Origin: Campylobacteraceae bacterium
Lineage (GTDB): Bacteria > Campylobacterota > Campylobacteria > Campylobacterales > Campylobacteraceae
Direction: 5' to 3'
Length of the DNA: 42,127 nt
Assembly (NCBI GenBank): GCA_031258205.1
Contig: JAIRNE010000089.1
Coordinates: 1 to 42,127, forward strand
The position numbers and the translations under genes were made by a program. Below, one piece after another: positions 1-8,860 of this stretch (position 1 is its first letter; each line of letters begins with the position of its first letter). Below the pieces are notes generated by a model that saw nothing but the letters and a program-made list of their open reading frames with translations, made no database searches and was not told the origin of the DNA.

Positions 1-679
1 CAGCGGGTGGTATTTTCAGCAATTTCTCAAAATGGCGTATGCATACAAATGTCCGCATAAATATTATCTTATTTGGGATGCCGACACTATTTTGCTAAAT
101 AAAATCGCTTTTTGGGACAATGACAGGAAGCCTTTGTTTGCCATGAAAACAGAATTTCATATTCCCTACTTTAAAACAATTGATAAGTTATTTTGCAAAG
201 AAGTAACAAAATTGACAGATAAATCGTTCATCGCAGAACATATGCTAATAAACAAGGATTGCATGCTGGATATGTTGGCAAAAATTGAAAATAATAAAAT
301 GCTGAAAGGAGAAGCGTTTTATGAAAAAATCATGCATGCGATAGACAAAAACGATATACAAGCGTCCGGATTTAGCGAGTTTGAAACTTATGGGAATTAT
401 ATTTTAAAATATTATCCGCATTTATACGGTACAAGAACGCTGCGAACGTTTAGAGATGGAGCTAAGCTAATCAACAAAAAAGATATCAACGATGGAGTTT
501 TAAAGTGGATTTCAAGTGAATATGATACGGTGAGTTTTGAAAAACATTCGTATCATAAAACGTCAAAAAAATTTAAAAGTATTTTCAGATTTATCGTACG
601 GTATAGAATAATATCGTTTAGTGCATATCGGTATTGTTATAAGATATTTCACAAAATATTTAAAAGAGTAATAAAATAG
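1..679 (+). CDS. Partial host gene (5' end outside window), polysaccharide-biosynthesis/glycosyltransferase-like protein (possibly DUF6492-like)
   Basis: Frame is open from base 1 (SGWYFQQFLKMAYAYKCPHKYYLIWDADTILLNK...); WDADT motif; lies outside attL. Confidence 0.45.
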   Translation, partial: SGWYFQQFLKMAYAYKCPHKYYLIWDADTILLNKIAFWDNDRKPLFAMKTEFHIPYFKTIDKLFCKEVTKLTDKSFIAEHMLINKDCMLDMLAKIENNKMLKGEAFYEKIMHAIDKNDIQASGFSEFETYGNYILKYYPHLYGTRTLRTFRDGAKLINKKDINDGVLKWISSEYDTVSFEKHSYHKTSKKFKSIFRFIVRYRIISFSAYRYCYKIFHKIFKRVIK

Positions 680-872
680 CTTTTTTTATTAAAACGGTAA
701 AAATTACATACGTCAAAAAATTTATACATTTTATCTGAGGTTTGGCATTTTTGAATTTGATTAACATGGCAACGAATGTAGACATAACCGTTATTTTTAC
801 CCTCAAAAGATAAATTTTTACAGGTTTTTACGCGTTTTTATATGTTGTAGAAATAGTGTAAAAAAGCCCGTA

Positions 873-938
873 TTTTGGAGTGTTTAAGTTGTTTTACGTT
901 GTTATGGATTGTTATGTTCTGGCGGACAGAGAGGGATT
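873..938 (+). repeat. attL, 66-bp direct repeat carrying the duplicated tRNA-Ser 3' end
   Basis: ttttggagtgtttaagttgttttacgttgttatggattgttatgttctggcggacagagagggatt identical to 41962-42027. Confidence 0.95.
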
Positions 939-990
939 TATAATTATATTAAAAAGCCCGAAAATAAGGCTTTTGACTTTAAAAAAGGTC

Positions 991-1020
991 TGTATTATAC
1001 CCTCAAAAATACCCTTAAAA
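991..1020 (+). repeat. Candidate integrase arm-type site, left copy
   Basis: tgtattataccctcaaaaatacccttaaaa, nearly matching 41868-41897. Confidence 0.5.
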
Positions 1021-1239
1021 GTCAACAATACCACTTTCCCACTTCTTGCTAAATTCTATTATATCATCTTTTTTCCATACAACGTATTTATGTTTTTTAA
1101 TAGTGGGAGATGGAGCTTTGCCTGCACTAACCATCTCTCGCCAAGCTGTTGCGCTAAAATTGAATAGAAATGTTATGTCATCTATAGAGAGGTAAAATTT
1201 TTCAAGTATTGGATATTTTTCAGTTTGTGTTAGTTTCAT
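1015..1239 (-). CDS. Small AlpA/excisionase-like DNA-binding protein
   Basis: 74 aa; YLSIDDITFLFNFSATAWREMVSAGKAPSP...VVWKKDDIIEF is typical of AlpA/MerR-like excisionases; adjacent to attL. Confidence 0.55.
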   Translation of the reverse strand: MKLTQTEKYPILEKFYLSIDDITFLFNFSATAWREMVSAGKAPSPTIKKHKYVVWKKDDIIEFSKKWESGIVDF

Positions 1240-1565
1240 TTTTTATTTCCTCCTTCAATAATTATTTCAAATCTTTGTTTGATTTTGCTTTCGTAGTAGG
1301 CTTTTTTATCTCCGTTTTTTCCCCATCTTGAGCGGATTGTGCAAAACGGGATATGATAATTTCCTATAAACACTAATTGCAAGTGCTCGCCTTTGCCTAA
1401 CTCATATTTATCTTTAAAACCTTTTTTATCCAAAAAAGTTGTATCATAATCTTCTAAAGTTGGATTTAAATCTTTTGGCAAAAACAGTGTTCTTACCGCT
1501 ATCAAATCCGCCCGTGTTTGCCCGAAAAGCTTTAAATAATTGTGGCTGAATTTTATTGTGTTCAT
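1236..1565 (-). CDS. Hypothetical phage protein, 109 aa
   Basis: Intact ORF, 4-bp overlap with the downstream gene. Confidence 0.6.
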   Translation of the reverse strand: MNTIKFSHNYLKLFGQTRADLIAVRTLFLPKDLNPTLEDYDTTFLDKKGFKDKYELGKGEHLQLVFIGNYHIPFCTIRSRWGKNGDKKAYYESKIKQRFEIIIEGGNKK

Positions 1566-1669
1566 AATAATACTCCTTGTACATTTTGTATTCGGTTTTG
1601 TGCTATCTCACAATACTCTTTGATTTCAGAGCCGATATAGTTACGTGAGTGTTTTATGCACTCCAAACG
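1562..1669 (-). pseudogene. C-terminal remnant of a site-specific DNA methyltransferase
   Basis: Frame reads RLECIKHSRNYIGSEIKEYCEIAQNRIQNVQGVLL*, like the C-terminus of N4/N6 DNA methyltransferases; no upstream catalytic domain. Confidence 0.5.
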
Positions 1670-1814
1670 CTCCTATTTTGGTACTCCTAAGCTTATCCAC
1701 GACAATCCATTCACTGCCGTTTTTGTAGGCTATAAGTCCGCCTTTTAATACTGTAAACACACTGCGGCTGTAGTCGGCTTTGTATCCGACAAGCATTTTT
1801 GTGTAAGTGGTCAT
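1641..1814 (-). CDS. Hypothetical protein, 57 aa
   Basis: MTTYTKMLVGYKADYSRSVFTVLKGGLIAYKNGSEWIVVDKLRSTKIGAFGVHKTLT*; ATGA overlap with the upstream ClpP-like gene. Confidence 0.5.
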   Translation of the reverse strand: MTTYTKMLVGYKADYSRSVFTVLKGGLIAYKNGSEWIVVDKLRSTKIGAFGVHKTLT

Positions 1815-2314
1815 TTGATAACTCCTTGAATTTCGTCGATAATGCTGTAAGCTAATGCTTCTTCGGCAGTCATGTAAAAATCTTTTTCAGTGTCTTTTTT
1901 TATTTTTTCAAGTGGCTGCTTTGTAAGTTGAGACAATAATTTGTTACAAATATCTTGAGACATTTGTAATTCTTCCATTTTTTCTTGTAACTCGATTGAG
2001 TTATAGCCACCATATAATGATTTCCAAGCCTGATGTATCATAATCCTCGAGTGCTTTGTTGCTATCCTTTTATGTCCTGCTGCCAAAATCGTAGCCGCCG
2101 CAGAATAAGCAATGCCCGTACAAAAAGTTGTTATCTTTGTTATGTCGGGATTTACCGATAAAATCAGGTCTGTGATAGCTGCCATACTACCGACTTTACC
2201 GCCTCCACTATTGATATATAATGTGATATTTCTTTCTCTTGCCTCAATACCTTTTATCAACTCTGATATAACCGTTTGGGCTTTTCCAATTGTTCCGAAA
2301 AGATAGATATTCAT
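1811..2314 (-). CDS. ClpP-like serine protease (orphan, non-capsid location)
   Basis: GIAYSAAATILAAG (Ser), RIMIHQAW (His) and EKDFYMTAEEA (Asp) match ClpP active-site motifs. Confidence 0.85.
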   Translation of the reverse strand: MNIYLFGTIGKAQTVISELIKGIEARERNITLYINSGGGKVGSMAAITDLILSVNPDITKITTFCTGIAYSAAATILAAGHKRIATKHSRIMIHQAWKSLYGGYNSIELQEKMEELQMSQDICNKLLSQLTKQPLEKIKKDTEKDFYMTAEEALAYSIIDEIQGVIK

Positions 2315-2316
2315 TT

Positions 2317-2583
2317 TTACGCCGCCTGTTTGATAGCGTATTCAACCGCTTCAATCTCTTGCGCGGTGAAGTTGTTATCTTTGTAGATTTGCTCTAATGG
2401 CATATCGCCTACGAATACGCTTTTGTGGTTTGGTAAGCCTATACGGATTAAGCCTTTATCGTAAACTCCTATACCCCATAATGCTACGTAACGGAGGTTA
2501 CCCTCGCCTTCGTAAAGATGTTTGAAGTTACCAAATACGGTAGCGTAACGGCGGGTTGAGGGTTTAACTTTGCTCTTTTTCAT
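2317..2583 (-). CDS. Hypothetical phage protein, 88 aa
   Basis: Intact ORF, first gene of the leftward early operon. Confidence 0.6.
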   Translation of the reverse strand: MKKSKVKPSTRRYATVFGNFKHLYEGEGNLRYVALWGIGVYDKGLIRIGLPNHKSVFVGDMPLEQIYKDNNFTAQEIEAVEYAIKQAA

Positions 2584-2617
2584 TTTGAAATCCTTTGAAA
2601 GGTTTTGATGGTGAAAG

Positions 2618-2677
2618 AGTACTATATGTACTATTAAAAAGTACTTAAATTAATAATTAAAGAGTACATATTGTATT
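2618..2677. promoter_or_regulatory. Candidate repressor operators (two AGTAC-N5-GTA(C/T)T sites)
   Basis: AGTACTATATGTACT 2618-2632 and AGTACATATTGTATT 2663-2677; a related site lies at 10763-10777. Confidence 0.5.
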
Positions 2678-2746
2678 TTTTATGCTATAATGGTGGGAGA
2701 GTTTAGAAAAGTTTAGATTGAAAATTAAGGGCAGGAGATATACAAT

Positions 2747-4606
2747 ATGTTATTAAAATCTACATTTAGGCATAGTGACATGAAAGTTAAACTAAGCAAA
2801 GCCGCTAAAATGTTTTTTGGAAATTCATCTTTAGAGATGGTGTATTTTGAAGCTATTGCTAATGCGCTTGATGCTGGAGCTGATGAGATTAAAATCGTAA
2901 TTCATATGGAAGATTATGCAAAGCCCGCAACATTATCTATAAGTATAGAAGATAACGGCATTGGCTTTACTGATGAAAAATTTGACAAGTTTGACAAGCT
3001 GTTTGATACAGATGAAGCATCCCATAAAGGCATTGGGAGATTGGCGTATTTGTGTTATTTCAATAAGATATTGATTGAAAGTAACTATAATAAATATTAT
3101 CGTAGAACATTTGAATTTTCGGATAATTTTGACGGTGAATCAAATATAACCAATGTAGAAGAGAGCAAATCAGGCACAAAGCTATTTATGTCCGAATATG
3201 CTTTGGCAAAATTAGGCAAATATGGATTTGTTCAGCCCAGACTTCTAAAGGAAAAAATAATAGATAAGTTTTATTCAAGATTGTATAAATTCAAGCAAAC
3301 GGGGCAACATATAACCATATCTATATCAACTACTATAGATAACAAGTCTGCAACAGAGATTTTGTCTACCGATGAAATATCCGAGTTGGAACCAGCAGAG
3401 ATTCATTACCCTTTTGATTTATCTGAAGCAGAGTTTTATTATAAGATAGATGAAGCGCCTATGGAAAAGGGTAAAACAATTACTGCCATATCTATTGATA
3501 ATAGGACATATTCCGTTGATATTATTGCGGAAGAGAATTTACCTACGGGATATAATATGGTATTTTTGCTATTTTCAGATAGTTTTGATGGGTATGTAGA
3601 TGCAGCGAGAGAAACTCCATTATTCCCCAACATAGAATCAATCAAAAAAATATTTAGGAAAAATATCGCTTATATCATAAGTGAAAAATTACCACAAGTA
3701 CAAGAACGCAATATAGAAATAAAAGAGTATCTTATTGACCGTTTTCCACACCTTAATGATTATTTTGATGACGAAAGTATTGGTTATGCTTCACAAGATA
3801 ATATTCTTGAAAAAGCACAAGAGAAGTTTTTCAAAGCTCAAAAGGAGATACTTACTGCTGAACAATTAGATGATGAGCAATATAGTGAGTCATTAGAACT
3901 ATCGTCAAGAGCATTAACCGAGTATATTCTTTTTAGGCAAATTATTATTAATAAATTAAAAGCTATAGATAAAAAAGATCCAGAATCTTGTATCCATAAT
4001 TTAATAATACCTAAAAAAAGACGTCTTAGTAAAGATGATTTGGAAAATGACTTATATAATAATGGCGTCTGGGTTCTTGATGATAAATATATGACTTATA
4101 ACACAGCATTGAGCGATGAAGAGATGTCTGAAGTTGTCAATGTGATTACAGATGGAGAAACTACGGAAGGCGGCAAGGGCAGACCTGATATTTCATTAAT
4201 ATTTTCCGAAGATCCTCGGCAAGAAGATAAAAAAGTTGATGTTGTAATTGTTGAGTTTAAAAAGAAAGGTCTTTCGGCAGAGGAAAACTCAATTGTTGAA
4301 GTTCAATTGAAAAATAGAGCAAGAAAGCTAATGAAGTATTATGGAAATAGAATTCAACGAATGTGGTTTTATGGCATCGTGGAAATAAGTGAAGATTATA
4401 AATATCATTTATTTGATGAAAACTACAATGAGCTATATTCTAATGGTAAATTATTTTATAAATTTACTGAAGTTACATTGGAGATAAGCCCTTTAGTAAA
4501 AGTTCCTATGGGCATATTTATTATGGACATAGATGCGGTTGTAAAAGATGCCGATGCTCGTAACTCTACTTTTTTAAATATCATCAAAAGTAAGTTTAAA
4601 GCTTGA
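2747..4606 (+). CDS. GHKL (Hsp90/MORC-like) ATPase with C-terminal putative PD-(D/E)XK nuclease; candidate defence protein
   Basis: N-box EAIANALDAGADEI, DNGIGF box, KGIGRLAYLCYF box; C-terminal PDISLIF...VDVVIVEFKKKG nuclease-like motif. Confidence 0.75.
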   Translation: MLLKSTFRHSDMKVKLSKAAKMFFGNSSLEMVYFEAIANALDAGADEIKIVIHMEDYAKPATLSISIEDNGIGFTDEKFDKFDKLFDTDEASHKGIGRLAYLCYFNKILIESNYNKYYRRTFEFSDNFDGESNITNVEESKSGTKLFMSEYALAKLGKYGFVQPRLLKEKIIDKFYSRLYKFKQTGQHITISISTTIDNKSATEILSTDEISELEPAEIHYPFDLSEAEFYYKIDEAPMEKGKTITAISIDNRTYSVDIIAEENLPTGYNMVFLLFSDSFDGYVDAARETPLFPNIESIKKIFRKNIAYIISEKLPQVQERNIEIKEYLIDRFPHLNDYFDDESIGYASQDNILEKAQEKFFKAQKEILTAEQLDDEQYSESLELSSRALTEYILFRQIIINKLKAIDKKDPESCIHNLIIPKKRRLSKDDLENDLYNNGVWVLDDKYMTYNTALSDEEMSEVVNVITDGETTEGGKGRPDISLIFSEDPRQEDKKVDVVIVEFKKKGLSAEENSIVEVQLKNRARKLMKYYGNRIQRMWFYGIVEISEDYKYHLFDENYNELYSNGKLFYKFTEVTLEISPLVKVPMGIFIMDIDAVVKDADARNSTFLNIIKSKFKA

Positions 4607-4638
4607 ATATAATAATATTATAGAACAAAAGGATTATT

Positions 4639-5028
4639 ATGGAACAAATTCAATTTACTACCCATGCACAATATGATGATTTTAAAGGATTGGTTTCTAT
4701 TGATGGAGCTGATGTCGGCAATAAAGATATACATGATATCTTGAGAGAGCTAAAAATAGATATGAAAAAATATTGCTTAGTTGGCATAGAAATATATAAA
4801 GAGCATTATGACTTTGTGTCTTTATATGTTTTGGATATGGCTGGAATAGATACCGCAAGAGAGTATATTCAATCAATAAAAGATGATGAACCGATTAAAG
4901 TATTCAGAGTTAATACGAAGCTGACATTGGAACAATTCATAAAAAGGACAAAAAGATTTTCTATGATATTGGAACCACGAGGATTAAATATAATTAATAG
5001 AGAGATGATAGTAGAAGATATAAATTAA
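4639..5028 (+). CDS. Hypothetical 129-aa protein, probable operon partner of the GHKL protein
   Basis: 32 bp after the 619-aa ORF, same strand, own SD (aaaaggattattATG). Confidence 0.65.
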   Translation: MEQIQFTTHAQYDDFKGLVSIDGADVGNKDIHDILRELKIDMKKYCLVGIEIYKEHYDFVSLYVLDMAGIDTAREYIQSIKDDEPIKVFRVNTKLTLEQFIKRTKRFSMILEPRGLNIINREMIVEDIN

Positions 5029-5038
5029 TACCTGTTTT

Positions 5039-5185
5039 TCATTCTGCATAGTAATAAGTATTCGTTGTTTTACTGAAAGAAATATTATTTGCGATGAATG
5101 ATGATCTTCTTAATGTCCCTTCTAATATAATATGCTTAATTTCTGTATGCGGCAGTTTTTCATCAAAATGGCTATCTTTGCTCAT
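5039..5185 (-). CDS. Hypothetical small protein, 48 aa
   Basis: MSKDSHFDEKLPHTEIKHIILEGTLRRSSFIANNISFSKTTNTYYYAE*; not in the supplied track, may be a relic. Confidence 0.3.
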   Translation of the reverse strand: MSKDSHFDEKLPHTEIKHIILEGTLRRSSFIANNISFSKTTNTYYYAE

Positions 5186-5220
5186 TTATACTTCTCAAAA
5201 ATTCACTCTAAATATAATCT

Positions 5221-5484
5221 TCACCCGTTTCTATAAACTTCACTTCTATGCCCGATTTTTAAGATAAGGATTATAAGTTTATCGTCTTGTATATCGCAGA
5301 TAAGACGATAGTCTCCGACTCTATACCGCCACAAATCGTTCAAATTGCCAACAAGAGACTTCCCTCTGCTTCTTGGATTTTCAAGGCTCTCAAGCTCGTC
5401 TGTAAATTTTTTAATCTTCTTTTGAATGCTAAAATCAAGCTTTTCAAATTGCTTTTGGGCTCTTGCTTGGTATGCGATTTTCAT
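5221..5484 (-). CDS. RelE/YafQ-type toxin
   Basis: 87 aa; GNLNDLWRYRVGDYRLICDIQDDKLIILILKIGHRSEVYR is characteristic of RelE/ParE-like toxins. Confidence 0.85.
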   Translation of the reverse strand: MKIAYQARAQKQFEKLDFSIQKKIKKFTDELESLENPRSRGKSLVGNLNDLWRYRVGDYRLICDIQDDKLIILILKIGHRSEVYRNG

Positions 5485-5705
5485 TCCAAACCTAATTTTT
5501 TATACAGGTCGTGTGCAGATATCGCTCTTTCGCCGCTTTTTTGAAACTCTCTTAACGCTTTAATGCCGTCGTAATAATCTTCCAAATCTTCCAAATGCGT
5601 CATCAAAGCTTCTCTTATTATTTGAGAATTGGAAACTTTAGCCTTTTTGCTTACGATAGACAGTCTATGCTCTAACTCTTCGGGTATTCTAACGGATAAA
5701 GTCAT
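5481..5705 (-). CDS. Ribbon-helix-helix antitoxin
   Basis: MTLSVRIPEELEHRLSIVSKKAKVSNSQIIREALMTHLED...; ATGA overlap with the toxin; start set at MTLSV rather than the longer ORF-track start. Confidence 0.85.
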   Translation of the reverse strand: MTLSVRIPEELEHRLSIVSKKAKVSNSQIIREALMTHLEDLEDYYDGIKALREFQKSGERAISAHDLYKKLGLE

Positions 5706-5761
5706 GTTAACTCCTTTGTATGACAATGTATGACGGATTATAACATAATTTTTATGATTTG
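5574..5761. repeat. 188-bp direct repeat, copy 1 (antitoxin promoter and 5' end)
   Basis: One mismatch seen by eye to 8729-8916, offset 3155 bp. Confidence 0.95.
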
Positions 5762-5927
5762 CCCTCAATCACATATTTTTCTCAAAAATTCACTTTTGAC
5801 ATAATTATTTCTTTCTCCAATCCCATGGAGGAATTGGATTTTTATCTTGCCAAAGCTATCGCTTGGCTTCTTTTGTTTTTTCTTCATATTCGGCATAGTC
5901 TTTGTCATATTGAATATATGCCCATTA

Positions 5928-6860
5928 TTAGATTTTGTCTGTATACGGTAGTTGTTTTATATAATCTTCCATAAATTGCCAATCTGGGTTACCATCAATA
6001 GCTGATGGTAATTTGATCATCATTTTTTTACAATTGTTTAATCTAATTTGCCTACCATAGTTCCATCGATAATTTTCTTTATTAATGATTGTTGACAAAA
6101 ATAACCCAATATACTTATTTAAAATATTATTATTTGACAAAATAGTAACATCTGAAGTTGCACAAAAACCTCTGTTTTGATAAAAAGTTGTACATCCAAT
6201 TTTACCTATTGTAATAGAATTTTTATTAAAATCTGGAGCTAAATCTATGCATTTTGATATACCATTATTAGTATTTGTAGCAGAAACATAATGCACGCTA
6301 CCGTTATTATATTCATCTGAATAATAGAATTTACCAGGATTTATTTCAAATAAATCACTCAATTTAAAATATTTCCAGTTTTCTATACTAATATCCATTT
6401 TTTTTACTTTTACTGCAGAAGTTATTAATGACGAATATTCTTTTAGATCTATTTTGTAAATCCATTCCGGTATTTTATCTGGCAATTCTATATTTCCCAA
6501 TGTTCTGTTGGCTTGTCTTCCATAATTGTATCTGTATTTATTATGGCTAATGACACAACAATAATATAATTTTTCTAATAATGTCATTCTTTTTTTAGGA
6601 ATAAGAATAGCGACATGAAATGACACATAAAAATCTTTATTTTGAACAAAGGCCGACAACACACTTCCACCTAAAGCAATAGTTATACATCCAGCGCTAT
6701 AGGGAGCAAAATCATTTATAGCATCAACACAATCAGAAACGCCATTGTTTTCTCCTGTTCTGGAAACAAAATTTACTGAAGGATTAAGCTTGGTTGTGTT
6801 TATCAATTCTAAAGGTTTGGGTTTTATGATTGAAAATAGTTCTTTAATCTTCATAAGCAA
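5928..6860 (-). CDS. Specificity subunit (type I S / BcgI B-like, two TRDs)
   Basis: Two tandem TRD-like halves, each with an NYGRQ motif (YRYNYGRQANRTLGNIELP; YRWNYGRQIRLNNCKKMMIKLP). Confidence 0.85.
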   Translation of the reverse strand: MLMKIKELFSIIKPKPLELINTTKLNPSVNFVSRTGENNGVSDCVDAINDFAPYSAGCITIALGGSVLSAFVQNKDFYVSFHVAILIPKKRMTLLEKLYYCCVISHNKYRYNYGRQANRTLGNIELPDKIPEWIYKIDLKEYSSLITSAVKVKKMDISIENWKYFKLSDLFEINPGKFYYSDEYNNGSVHYVSATNTNNGISKCIDLAPDFNKNSITIGKIGCTTFYQNRGFCATSDVTILSNNNILNKYIGLFLSTIINKENYRWNYGRQIRLNNCKKMMIKLPSAIDGNPDWQFMEDYIKQLPYTDKI

Positions 6861-8724
6861 TTCCGTTCTTAACTAAATATGCAAAATACTCTCTTATCGT
6901 TTTTTCAAAGTCATTCTGATTTAAAACAGAATAATCTGTTTCCATATATGCTTCGGCACACCATTCATCTTTATAATTCACTTCTTTTGTTACGCTTAAC
7001 CCATTAATATTTTTTTTATTGCCATAAGCATTAACCCATTTATTTTTTATATCTTTCCATTTATTGTTAACATCGATTCTGCCTTTTAGCTTTCTTTTTT
7101 CAAAACCATCATTTTTAAAATATCCAAAAAAAGTCTCTTTGCCTTTGGGGTGCGGTGTGTGGGCTTTAAATATGATTATACATGTAACAGCGCCAACAGG
7201 ATAGAACAGATCATCAGGCATACTTAATACTGCGTCTAATGTATGTCTAGATAAAAGACGTTTTTTTAAGTCTATAGTTTTAGCGTTTGAACTTATTGCT
7301 GCTGACATTTGACAAATAGCTATGCATATCCCATCTTTTACGATACAATCCATAGCATTATCAATGAATTCAAGCTGCCCATCTTCGCCAACATCATAAG
7401 GTGGATTTAAAAATACTTTATTGGGTTTTTCTTGCTTAACTAATTCTTTTAAGTTGTCATCAAAACAATCTCCATAATGAATATGACTTTTCCCATCTCC
7501 CATCATCATCATATTAGAGCAAGCGTGAGAGAACATATCGGCTCTACGTTCAATGCCGATAAGCTGCTCCGTTTTTATTTTCTGTTGTAAGCTTAAATTA
7601 TTCCCTACGTCTTTAACCATGTGTTTCATTGCTGATACTAAAAATCCTCCTGTACCACAACAAGGATCAAACACAATATCATTACTTGTTATATTGGCTA
7701 ATTCGCAAAATAAATCTGTGATATGCGTAGGAGTTAACACTAAACCTGTCTTTTTGTCGCTTCCTGCATAGCGTATAAATTGAGTATAAAATCTACCCAA
7801 AACATCAAAATAATTTTGTTTTACATACGGCATAATATCTTTATTGATATCATCAATAAGGTCTCTTAGTAAAGTATTTGCAATGATTTCATGTTTCTTC
7901 TTAAAAGAAATTGATTTTAGAATATGGTTTTGTTTTATTTTTCCATATTCCCCCAATATAACTTTTCGCTTTTGCTCATTTAATCCACGTTCATTTAAAA
8001 CACTTTCGCAAGAAATCAAAAGGCTGTCAATTAAATGTTCATTTGGGTTATAATCTGATGCCAAATCTATTTTATTGTCTATTGTTAATTTGTGCTTAAA
8101 TGTACTAAATGTTTTTGGGAAAGCCCCACTTTGCAAGGCTACAAGAATTGAACTAATTAATGTACATCTTTCAACTTCTGGAATTGAATATCTATGCAAT
8201 CTTTCATTATATTCAATCGCTTTTTTTACTAACTCATTATCTTTTATAGGTTTTATATGTTCATCAATTAGTGAAAAAATTGAACCAAACGGGATTAGAT
8301 GTTTGTCATTCATATCTTTTTCTTTAGACATGCCTTTAATCCAAAGAAAGTGAGATATTTTTATTTCCCTTTCCGTTTCGCCACTTACTGCAACAGCAGT
8401 AACATTGAAGTCATTTTTTAAATACGAAGCATACAAAAGAACGCCATCAACAGCATAATCTTTATATTTGTCTCTATCGGAACTTTCATGTTTTGTTGTA
8501 TCTGCTTTACATTCAATAATCATGATATCTTCAGACTTATTGACAAATGATATTATAAATTCTGGTTTGCCAACACCTTTTCCCGACTTTGATGCATGTT
8601 GAAGGAGTTTATTTATTTTAGGATTTTCTGACTTTTGCTCTTCTATCTTAACTAAATCATTGTTATATCCATTGTCTACTAATAATTTTCGAACAATGTT
8701 TTCGGTAATTCTCTCATTTGCCAT
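6844..8724 (-). CDS. BcgI A-like fused nuclease / N6-adenine DNA methyltransferase
   Basis: N-terminal GKPEFIISFVNKSEDIMIIECKAD (PD-(D/E)XK); DPCCGTGGF and NPPY motifs; no HsdR helicase nearby. Confidence 0.85.
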   Translation of the reverse strand: MANERITENIVRKLLVDNGYNNDLVKIEEQKSENPKINKLLQHASKSGKGVGKPEFIISFVNKSEDIMIIECKADTTKHESSDRDKYKDYAVDGVLLYASYLKNDFNVTAVAVSGETEREIKISHFLWIKGMSKEKDMNDKHLIPFGSIFSLIDEHIKPIKDNELVKKAIEYNERLHRYSIPEVERCTLISSILVALQSGAFPKTFSTFKHKLTIDNKIDLASDYNPNEHLIDSLLISCESVLNERGLNEQKRKVILGEYGKIKQNHILKSISFKKKHEIIANTLLRDLIDDINKDIMPYVKQNYFDVLGRFYTQFIRYAGSDKKTGLVLTPTHITDLFCELANITSNDIVFDPCCGTGGFLVSAMKHMVKDVGNNLSLQQKIKTEQLIGIERRADMFSHACSNMMMMGDGKSHIHYGDCFDDNLKELVKQEKPNKVFLNPPYDVGEDGQLEFIDNAMDCIVKDGICIAICQMSAAISSNAKTIDLKKRLLSRHTLDAVLSMPDDLFYPVGAVTCIIIFKAHTPHPKGKETFFGYFKNDGFEKRKLKGRIDVNNKWKDIKNKWVNAYGNKKNINGLSVTKEVNYKDEWCAEAYMETDYSVLNQNDFEKTIREYFAYLVKNGIAYED

Positions 8725-8860
8725 TGTGATAATCTTCCAAATCTTCCAAATGCGTCATCAAAGCTTCTCTTATTATTTGAGAATTGGAAACTTTAGCTTT
8801 TTTGCTTACGATAGACAGTCTATGCTCTAACTCTTCGGGTATTCTAACGGATAAAGTCAT
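8714..8860 (-). pseudogene. Truncated antitoxin retaining only the RHH DNA-binding part (48 aa), overlapping the methyltransferase start
   Basis: Reads MTLSVRIPEELEHRLSIVSKKAKVSNSQIIREALMTHLEDLEDYHNGK*; identical to 5705 downward until the repeat ends. Confidence 0.85.

Noticed and set aside
880-1167. Plus-strand 95-aa ORF across attL
   Set aside because: Spans the att repeat and the antisense of the excisionase-like gene; composition not convincing.
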